A DNA stretch of 5,250 bases from an uncultured Phycisphaerales bacterium (lineage in GTDB: Bacteria; Planctomycetota; Phycisphaerae; Sedimentisphaerales; Anaerobacaceae): assembly GCA_937868145.1 (NCBI GenBank), contig CALMMH010001088.1:1-5250 (forward strand), written 5' to 3'. Below the pieces are notes generated by a model that ran no database searches, was not told where the DNA came from, and worked only from the letters and a program-made list of their open reading frames with translations. This document shows positions 1 through 5,250 of this stretch, piece after piece. Each line of letters opens with the position of its first letter. The stretch's first letter is position 1. The position numbers and the translations under genes were made by a program.

Positions 1-233
1 TCCGGGCCGCTTACGGTGACGTCGAACGATGGCGCGCCTGGATGCGCCAGGTGGCGGCGCAAGAGAGTCGGATCGAACCGCAGGAGAAGATCGAGCTTTC
101 CGGCATGGCGGTCGCCTCGCAGGGGCAGGGGGTTCAGCGGGCCAACGTGCCTCTGTGGCCCTTGCTGGTGATGGCGGCGCTGGTCTTGGTCTGCATCGAG
201 TGGCTGGCGTACAATCTGAAGATTCGAATGTGA
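1..233 (+). CDS. C-terminal fragment of a membrane protein, probably vWA/BatA-like
   Basis: This is the 3' end of a gene that begins before the window. The frame is open from base 3 and gives 76 residues before a TGA stop at 231-233. The visible part has a charged, glutamine-rich stretch (AAQESRIEPQEKIEL) followed by one hydrophobic helix (about VPLWPLLVMAALVLVCIEWLAYNL) and a short basic tail ending KIRM. A closing helix with an LWP...EW pattern is what I would expect at the end of bacterial vWA-domain/BatA-type membrane proteins, which commonly precede GATase-like membrane proteins in such clusters. The vWA domain itself is not in the window, so the family is inferred. The tail would place the C-terminus just inside the membrane. 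The next gene starts 31 bases downstream in the same direction, which supports co-transcription. Coding status is fairly secure; identity is tentative. Confidence 0.7.
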   Translation, partial: RAAYGDVERWRAWMRQVAAQESRIEPQEKIELSGMAVASQGQGVQRANVPLWPLLVMAALVLVCIEWLAYNLKIRM

Positions 234-249
234 GACATGACATGCGAGC

Positions 250-259
250 AAGGTGGGAG
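250..259 (+). promoter_or_regulatory. Ribosome binding site that sets the start of the GATase-like protein
   Basis: The purine-rich stretch AAGGTGGGAG ends 5 bases before ATG 265 and 8 bases before ATG 268. It overlaps the possible GTG start at 253, which therefore cannot use it. This favours 265 (or 268) as the true start. Confidence 0.6.
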
Positions 260-264
260 TCTGC

Positions 265-2382
265 ATGATGGATAGAATTGTAATGGCGATCCTGTGCGTT
301 CTGGCCTGGGCGGGCAGCCTGCGCGCGGCGAAGGAGATCGAGTTCAACGTGACCTTCGAGGTCGGGTGGGACGGGTACTATCGGCCCATGGAGTGGACGC
401 CGGTCGAGATCGGTTTGACCAGCGATGAGAAGAAGCCCTTTGCCGGGACGTTCTCTCTGGGGGCCCGCCAGGATGGACTGAACACGTTGAATGTCGCCCA
501 GAGCTTCGTGTTGATGCCGGATGTCTCGCAGGCGATCCCGCTGGCGACGAAGTTCGCGTTCGGCGCCGCCGAGTGCGAGTTGGCGATCCGGGATGATCAC
601 GGACGGACGCGATGGCGTCACTCCCGAACTCTGTGGGAGCCCTCGCCTCAGAATCGACTGCTCCGTGCGGTTCACGAGCAGGATATGTTGATCGGTCTGA
701 TCGGCGCGGGTCAGTTCGGACTGATGCGGTTGCCGAAGGAGACGGCGTGCACGTCCGGTCGAGGGCGGGGAGCGGTTTACGTCGGAGCCAAGCTCCCGCG
801 GGTGATGCCTTGGGATTGGACCGCCTATGCGAGTCTGGACCTGCTGGTCCTCTGCGATCCGGATTGGTCGCTGTTCAAGCCGCAGCAGATGCAGGCGATC
901 TGCGAGTGGATCTCCAACGGAGGTTCCCTGTTGCTGATCCTGGGGCGCCATCCCCTTCCGGCCGATAGTCCGCTGAGAACCGCGATGCCGTTCGAGATCG
1001 GCGATCCCACCGAGGTGGAGATCCCGCCGCAGGCGATGCAGGACTGGAAGTTGGACCCGCAGCAGACGCAGACGGTGACCGCATGGCCTCTCTCACTGAA
1101 ACCCAATGCTTTCGGTTCGGGCCGGATCCAGCCTGGGTCGGCGTCTCTCTTTGGGACCGGTCGAATCGGATTCGGACGCATCGGGGTGCTGGCGTTCGAG
1201 CTCGTCCAGTTCGACCAGTCGCAGCTCGTGCGATCGGCGGCGTTCTGGACGAAATTGATTACCGCCTGCACGCGAGACGACGCGAATCCGTCTGTTGGGG
1301 TCGGACGTGGACGCTCCCTGATTGTGACCTCAGACAGTTCATCCGCGGAGCCCGGCCCGAACGACAATCGTCACCGAATCGGCATCGCCCAGAGCGCCGC
1401 CAACCAGGTGATGAACTACCTGTTCGAGTTGCGGCAGATGCAGCCCCTGAGCATCTGGTGGGTGATTCTGACCCTGACGGCGCTGGCCGTGCTGCTGGGA
1501 CCGGTGGACTATTGGATTCTCAAGCGGCTGGACAAACAGCCCTATACGTGGGTGACGAGCACGGCCTGGATCGCGGTCTTTACGATCGGCGCCTACTACG
1601 GCGTCCAGTGGCTTCGCGCCGGGTCGATGGAGCTTCGCGCCGTCACCGTCCTGGACAGCATCGCCGACAGCAACTGCGTCTGGGCCACCTCGTATGCAGG
1701 AATATTCGCCCCTCGCAGCGACGAGTACGAGCTGGAGGGCTTGACCCCGAACCAGTGGTGGTCGGGCGTCGCTCCGATGCAGGAGGAAATCTGGGCCCAG
1801 CAGGGGCAATCGGGCGTGCGGCAGATCTATTGCCGGCAGGCCGACGGCGGCAATTTGCCCGTCTCGTTGCCGATCAGCATCTGGACGGTCCAGTCGCTGC
1901 TGTGCGAATGGACGCCGAAGGAGATGCCGTTTCATGCGGCTGTTTCCCGCCAGGGCGGCGCGATCACCGTCGAGGTCGCCAACACCTCAGGCAGCGAGAT
2001 CCGGATGGGATCCATTCTGTTCGAGGACAGCTGCGCCGACCTCGGATCGGTGCCTGCCCACACGACGAAGCAGTTCGCGGTGCGGACGCGTCCGTTCCGC
2101 CTGTGGTCGCAGGGTAGTGCGTATTCCGGCGGGCAGTCGCCGAACATGGTGCCTGACATGGAGCTGCCCCGACTGCCTACTGTGTTCCACGGCGTCGCCG
2201 ACAACGTCTTCTTCGCCCAGGGATGTCTCCATCGGACGCTGGGCATGTATTCCAGTCTGGACTCCGAGACGGCGGTGGTCTGCGTGGCGTTCGACAAGGC
2301 GCCGGCGCCGTTCTCGGTCAAGGGACGCACGCACGCGGTCAATCACATCCAGTATGCCCGACAGCTCGTAAGGATCCATTGA
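265..2382 (+). CDS. Secreted/membrane protein with GATase-like domain and two central TM helices
   Basis: The protein has about 705 residues when started at ATG 265; GTG 253 is in frame but lies inside the ribosome binding site. Residues 1-21 form a signal peptide (MDRIV, then a hydrophobic core, then SLRA before AK). A beta-rich domain follows, with GWDGYYRPMEWTPVEIGL at 34-51, a pattern I recognise at the start of extracytoplasmic domains in this type of protein. Residues about 191-230 (LDLLVLCDPD ... ISNGGSLLLILG) look like the core of a class I glutamine amidotransferase-like fold, but no GxCxG nucleophile elbow is visible, so an enzymatic role is doubtful. Two helices at about 394-418 (ending GPVDYWIL) and 429-451 flank a basic loop (KRLDKQ) that should be cytoplasmic. 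This leaves both the N-terminal region and the roughly 250-residue C-terminal domain outside. It lies between a vWA-like protein and an ABC exporter and is probably an accessory subunit. The exact function is unknown. Confidence 0.85.
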   Translation: MMDRIVMAILCVLAWAGSLRAAKEIEFNVTFEVGWDGYYRPMEWTPVEIGLTSDEKKPFAGTFSLGARQDGLNTLNVAQSFVLMPDVSQAIPLATKFAFGAAECELAIRDDHGRTRWRHSRTLWEPSPQNRLLRAVHEQDMLIGLIGAGQFGLMRLPKETACTSGRGRGAVYVGAKLPRVMPWDWTAYASLDLLVLCDPDWSLFKPQQMQAICEWISNGGSLLLILGRHPLPADSPLRTAMPFEIGDPTEVEIPPQAMQDWKLDPQQTQTVTAWPLSLKPNAFGSGRIQPGSASLFGTGRIGFGRIGVLAFELVQFDQSQLVRSAAFWTKLITACTRDDANPSVGVGRGRSLIVTSDSSSAEPGPNDNRHRIGIAQSAANQVMNYLFELRQMQPLSIWWVILTLTALAVLLGPVDYWILKRLDKQPYTWVTSTAWIAVFTIGAYYGVQWLRAGSMELRAVTVLDSIADSNCVWATSYAGIFAPRSDEYELEGLTPNQWWSGVAPMQEEIWAQQGQSGVRQIYCRQADGGNLPVSLPISIWTVQSLLCEWTPKEMPFHAAVSRQGGAITVEVANTSGSEIRMGSILFEDSCADLGSVPAHTTKQFAVRTRPFRLWSQGSAYSGGQSPNMVPDMELPRLPTVFHGVADNVFFAQGCLHRTLGMYSSLDSETAVVCVAFDKAPAPFSVKGRTHAVNHIQYARQLVRIH

Positions 2383-2386
2383 GGGA
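2381..2386 (+). promoter_or_regulatory. Ribosome binding site of the ABC ATPase, overlapping the upstream stop
   Basis: GAGGGA lies 6 bases before ATG 2393 and shares its first two bases with the TGA stop (2380-2382) of the preceding gene. The arrangement suggests translational coupling between the GATase-like protein and the ATPase. Confidence 0.7.
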
Positions 2387-2392
2387 AAGACC

Positions 2393-3319
2393 ATGATCGA
2401 GACGAAAAAACTGACGAAGAACTTCGGAAACCTCGTGGCGGTGAGTGATTTGGACCTGTACATCGGGGCCGGAGACATCTTCGGTTTCATCGGACCCAAC
2501 GGCGCCGGCAAGACCACGACGATGCGAATCCTGGTGACTCTGCTGGAGCCCACGAGCGGGGCGGCATTCATCGACGGCCTCGATGTGTCCAAGAAGGGTA
2601 AAGACGTCCGCCGCCGCGTGGGGTACATGCCGGATTTCATGGGCGTCTACGACGATCTCAAAGTGTTCGAGTACCTGGAGTTCTTCGCCGCCGCATTCGG
2701 CATCGAGTACAAGAAACGCAAGGCCATCGTCGACGGCGTGCTGGAGTTGACGGACCTGGTCTCCAAGCGGGCTGCGCCGGTGGACAGCCTGTCGCGCGGC
2801 ATGCAGCAGCGGCTGGGCTTGGCCCGCGTGCTGATCCACGACCCCAAGGTGCTGGTCCTGGACGAGCCTGCCAGCGGTCTGGACCCGCGGGCGAGGATCG
2901 AGATGCGCGAGCTGCTCCGCGAACTCAAGCGGATGGGCAAGACCATCATGATCTCCAGCCACATCCTCAGCGAGCTCGAGGAGATCTGCGACCGCATCGG
3001 AATCATCGAACGCGGGCAATTCGTGTTCAGCGGGACCATCGAGGAGATCCGGCCCCGGCTGGGCATCCAGAGTAAGGTCCGCGTCAAGGTGGTCGGCGAT
3101 CCGGCCCGCGCGATCGAATTGCTCTCGGCGCTGCCGCAAATCCAGAAGGTCGAGGCGGCGGGGGACTACCTTTCGGTGACTTTCTGCGAAGGTCAAAATG
3201 CCGACGGGGTCATCGCCCGAACGCTCGTCAACGCCGGCCTGGACCTGGTCTATCTCCATCCGGAGCAGCTCAAGCTCGACGACGCGTTCCTGCAATTGAC
3301 CAAGGGAATTGTGCACTGA
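2393..3319 (+). CDS. ABC transporter ATP-binding protein, ABC-2 (CcmA/NatA) type
   Basis: This 308-residue protein is a complete nucleotide-binding subunit that hydrolyses ATP on the cytoplasmic face to drive the neighbouring permeases. In order it shows an aromatic A-loop position (F11), Walker A GPNGAGKT (34-41), the Q-loop region RRRVGYMPD (73-81), the signature LSRGMQQ (133-139), Walker B VLVLDEP (153-159) with catalytic E158, the D-loop SGLD (161-164) and the switch histidine H190 (SSH). Residues from about 215 to the end form a small mixed alpha/beta C-terminal domain, as is common in ATPases of drug, sodium or polysaccharide ABC-2 exporters. The usual Q-loop glutamine is replaced by D81, followed by FMGVYDDLKVFEYL. 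The length is normal for the family. The start is well set by GAGGGA 6 bases upstream, 9 bases separate it from the previous stop, and the permease begins 44 bases downstream. The family is certain; the substrate is not known. Confidence 0.96.
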   Translation: MIETKKLTKNFGNLVAVSDLDLYIGAGDIFGFIGPNGAGKTTTMRILVTLLEPTSGAAFIDGLDVSKKGKDVRRRVGYMPDFMGVYDDLKVFEYLEFFAAAFGIEYKKRKAIVDGVLELTDLVSKRAAPVDSLSRGMQQRLGLARVLIHDPKVLVLDEPASGLDPRARIEMRELLRELKRMGKTIMISSHILSELEEICDRIGIIERGQFVFSGTIEEIRPRLGIQSKVRVKVVGDPARAIELLSALPQIQKVEAAGDYLSVTFCEGQNADGVIARTLVNAGLDLVYLHPEQLKLDDAFLQLTKGIVH

Positions 3320-3322
3320 GCC

Positions 3323-3336
3323 GTGAAGCGTGAAGC
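3323..3336 (+). repeat. Perfect tandem duplicate of GTGAAGC in the intergenic gap
   Basis: Two adjacent copies of GTGAAGC occupy 3323-3329 and 3330-3336, within the 44-base gap between the ATPase and the permease. No hairpin or other structure is evident around them. It may be chance or part of a dispersed repeat family; one window cannot tell. Confidence 0.4.
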
Positions 3337-3363
3337 GGAGATGATTGAGGGGCTGGGACTGGT

Positions 3364-5055
3364 ATGAACGCGACGTCTGCGGACAGTCTGTTGCAGTGTC
3401 TGGGCCCGCTGCGTCTTGCCGGGCCGATCTTCGACAAGGAGCTCCGTGTCGCCAGCCGGCGGCGGAGGCTCTATGTCCTTCGCTTTGCCTACGTGGTCGC
3501 TCTCGTGCTGGTTGTGCTGTACCTGTGGTCCTCGCTGCTGCGTACGAGCGGGGGCGCAGGGGGGGCCCTCCAGGCGTCCCGTCTGACTGAGATGGGCAAG
3601 GGGATCGTGGCCATGGTGGTCTGGTTCCAGTTCATCACGGGCCAGATCCTGGCCGCCGCACTGCTCGGTGACGCCATCAACTCCGAGGTTCGCCAGAGGA
3701 CGCTGGACGTGTTGATGGTCACGCCAGTCCGCAGCGTTCAAATCGTGACCGGCAAGCTCGTGAGCAAGCTCTTGCAGGCCGGATCTCTGCTGGCGATCAG
3801 TCTGCCCATCCTGGCCGTGGTCCGTGTCTTCGGCGGAGTCCCGTGGGACTACCTCATTGCGGGCCTGTGCGTCACGGCGTCGGTCGGGATCTTTGCAGGG
3901 GCCCTGAGCCTGACGTTGTCGATATCGAACCGACAGCCCTACCAGGCGTTTCTCGCGGTCATCCTGTGGAACATCGTTGTCTGGGGGCTTCTGGCCTCGC
4001 TTCTGACGAAATTGTCCCAGTCCGGCTACCTGAGCGGCGGCGTTGTCCGTTCCGTGCTGCAATTGACCAATCCGTTCATTCTGCTCGGCGGACTGACGCA
4101 GGGAATGATGAGCGGCTTCGGCGGCGTGGGCATGTTGTCCTGGCTGTGGCAGTGCCTGGTCCTGCTGGCGTCGGCGACGATCCTCTTGGTGTGGTCCTCC
4201 TGGCGGGTGCGCAAGATCACGCTGCGAACGAGGCCCTTGCGGGTGCAGGAGACGTCGGAGGCGATTGCCTCCGGTGTCGGCAAGCCGCGTCGGCGGGGAG
4301 CGATCCGGCCGGTGGTCGGTTCTCCCGTTGCATGGAAGGAACGGTGCACGCCGCTGTTTAAGACGTACCGAAGTGCTCTGCCCTACGTCGGGCTGCTGCT
4401 CGTCATTCTGGGCATCAGCATCACGCTGTCTATCGTCAGCAGCGAGTCCCTCGGCGTGTTCTTCTTTTTCTTCGCGGGGCTCGTGCAACTGCTGTTTCTC
4501 GTGGATGTGGGAGTTGCGGCGGCCGGCGCGGTCAGCAGGGAGAGAGAGGCCCGCACGTGGCCGATTCTGCTGGCGACGCCTCTGGAGGGACGCGAGATCA
4601 TCTGGGGCAAGGCCATCGGAGCCTTTCGTCGGAATCTGCCCCTGTTGGCGCCGCTGCCTGTGCTGTATCTGTTCACGTTCATCTGGGGCCCTGCGGAGGG
4701 GAGGAGCCCGTGGGCGTCGGCGTTCGCGGCCTGCGTGCTGCTTGGGACCCTTGCGATCTCGACCGTGTTTCTGCTGGGGGCCGGTTTGTACTTCAGCGTT
4801 CGACTCAAGACGACGACGGCCGCCGTGGTGACGACGTTGATCGCGTACGTGGGCTCGAAATTCGTTCTGTATGGGTTTGTCAGTCCCGTGATCGCCCTGA
4901 CGGCCGGGCTCCTGCATGCTATAGGCGTCCCCGAGGGCGGCGTGATGTCCGCGGCAATCGTGGCCACCGGAGGCGTGTCGGCGGTGGTTTATGTGGGCGG
5001 CGGGCTGCTCTTTCTGTATCTGGCCGCCCGCAGAGTCCGGCGGGACATTTTCTAA
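3364..5055 (+). CDS. ABC-2 type permease, two fused six-helix halves
   Basis: This 563-residue integral membrane protein is the likely transmembrane partner of the ATPase encoded just upstream. Reading hydrophobicity by eye gives about twelve helices: roughly 38-59, 81-101, 136-156, 163-187, 195-214, 257-280, then 338-358, 364-390, 424-441, 451-478, 486-506 and 530-553. Each half begins with a short amphipathic segment containing a KE pair (FDKELRVASRRRR at 23-35; VAWKERCTPLFK at 322-333). Each half also carries, after its second helix, the ABC-2 motif of the form E...RT...L..TP....I..GK (106-131 and 391-416). A basic linker (281-318) with 11 Arg/Lys joins the halves and should be cytoplasmic. 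ATG 3364 is the first in-frame ATG after a stop at 3346-3348, but its ribosome binding site is poor: GAGGGG at 3347-3352 is 11 bases away. The next gene, a paralogue, starts 9 bases after the stop. The substrate is unknown. Confidence 0.9.
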   Translation: MNATSADSLLQCLGPLRLAGPIFDKELRVASRRRRLYVLRFAYVVALVLVVLYLWSSLLRTSGGAGGALQASRLTEMGKGIVAMVVWFQFITGQILAAALLGDAINSEVRQRTLDVLMVTPVRSVQIVTGKLVSKLLQAGSLLAISLPILAVVRVFGGVPWDYLIAGLCVTASVGIFAGALSLTLSISNRQPYQAFLAVILWNIVVWGLLASLLTKLSQSGYLSGGVVRSVLQLTNPFILLGGLTQGMMSGFGGVGMLSWLWQCLVLLASATILLVWSSWRVRKITLRTRPLRVQETSEAIASGVGKPRRRGAIRPVVGSPVAWKERCTPLFKTYRSALPYVGLLLVILGISITLSIVSSESLGVFFFFFAGLVQLLFLVDVGVAAAGAVSREREARTWPILLATPLEGREIIWGKAIGAFRRNLPLLAPLPVLYLFTFIWGPAEGRSPWASAFAACVLLGTLAISTVFLLGAGLYFSVRLKTTTAAVVTTLIAYVGSKFVLYGFVSPVIALTAGLLHAIGVPEGGVMSAAIVATGGVSAVVYVGGGLLFLYLAARRVRRDIF

Positions 5056-5059
5056 AGGA
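5054..5059 (+). promoter_or_regulatory. Ribosome binding site of the second permease, overlapping the upstream stop
   Basis: AAAGGA begins within the TAA stop (5053-5055) of the first permease and ends 5 bases before ATG 5065. It fixes the start of the downstream gene and suggests that the two permeases are translated together. Confidence 0.65.
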
Positions 5060-5064
5060 ATCGC

Positions 5065-5250
5065 ATGGCTGTGGCGTTGACATCCAGGCTGTCTTGGCTG
5101 TTTGCCTTTCTCGGCAGGCCGAAGCCGCTGTTCGACAAGGAACTGCGGGTGGCCAGCCGACGACGGCGAGGCTACCTTCTGCGATTCGCGTATGTTTTCT
5201 TCCTCATGGTGTACATCGCGTCGGTCTGGATTCCCAACGTCCAAATTCAC
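5065..5250 (+). CDS. N-terminal part of a second ABC-2 permease, paralogue of the first
   Basis: The first 62 residues are visible and the gene runs off the window. Residues 21-44 match residues 21-44 of the upstream permease in the same register, with 21 of 24 identical, including FDKELRVASRRRR (23-35) and LRFAYV (39-44). The first membrane helix then begins (about 38-56). The first 20 residues are unlike those of the paralogue. The start is supported by AAAGGA 5 bases upstream and by the matching distance to the shared motif. It probably forms a heteromeric membrane pore with the first permease, or a separate one, using the same ATPase. Whether it is also a double-length protein cannot be seen here. 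Confidence 0.85.
   Translation, partial: MAVALTSRLSWLFAFLGRPKPLFDKELRVASRRRRGYLLRFAYVFFLMVYIASVWIPNVQIH

Noticed and set aside
234..244. Short direct repeat GACATGACATG after the first stop codon
   Set aside because: It is too short to distinguish from chance and has no associated hairpin or element.
253..264. GTG start for the GATase-like protein
   Set aside because: The GTG is part of the ribosome binding site AAGGTGGGAG. ATG 265 or 268 gives better spacing and a cleaner signal peptide.
1083..2117. Open frame of 344 residues on the + strand in another frame
   Set aside because: It lies fully inside the GATase-like protein gene, is Arg/Gly/Ala-rich, and shows no ribosome binding site or recognisable motif.
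2339..3316. Open frame of 325 residues on the - strand opposite the ABC ATPase
   Set aside because: It is a near-complete mirror of a certain ATPase gene and has biased, domain-free composition.
5040..5064. Possible transcription terminator between the two permeases
   Set aside because: There is no inverted repeat followed by a T run; the next ribosome binding site overlaps the stop codon.
3250..5250. Very long open frame on the - strand (666 residues) opposite the permeases
   Set aside because: It spans two permease genes and the end of the ATPase gene, all strongly supported by motifs. Its translation is rich in His, Gln, Arg and Pro with no domain, as expected for the antisense of GC-rich coding DNA.

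Overview
The window is a GC-rich, gene-dense stretch of bacterial DNA with every supported gene on the + strand. The long GATase-like membrane protein next to a vWA/BatA-type tail, followed by an ABC-2 ATPase and large permeases carrying the N-terminal FDKELRVASRRRR motif, resembles gene clusters I associate with Planctomycetota (Phycisphaerae or a related group). That assignment rests on protein style only; no marker gene is present.

Layout: (1) 1-233, the C-terminal end of a protein finishing in one membrane helix, probably a vWA/BatA-like membrane protein. (2) 265-2382, a roughly 705-residue envelope protein with a signal peptide, an extracytoplasmic beta-rich and GATase-like region, two central membrane helices and a second extracytoplasmic domain. 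(3) 2393-3319, a complete ABC transporter ATPase of the ABC-2/CcmA (NatA, DrrA) type. (4) 3364-5055, a 563-residue ABC-2 permease that looks like two fused six-helix halves. (5) 5065-5250, the start of a second permease, paralogous to the first and cut by the window edge.

Gaps between genes are 9 to 44 bases, and two ribosome binding sites overlap the preceding stop codon. No terminator or convincing internal promoter was seen, so this is most simply read as the middle of one operon. The ATPase would power an export or membrane-remodelling complex built from the tandem permeases, with the GATase-like protein and the vWA-type protein as probable extracytoplasmic partners. The substrate cannot be read from the sequence. 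The arrangement recalls, at the level of general architecture only, ABC systems with a GATase-like auxiliary subunit such as GldA/GldF/GldG of Bacteroidetes. No mobile elements, RNA genes or CRISPR arrays were seen.
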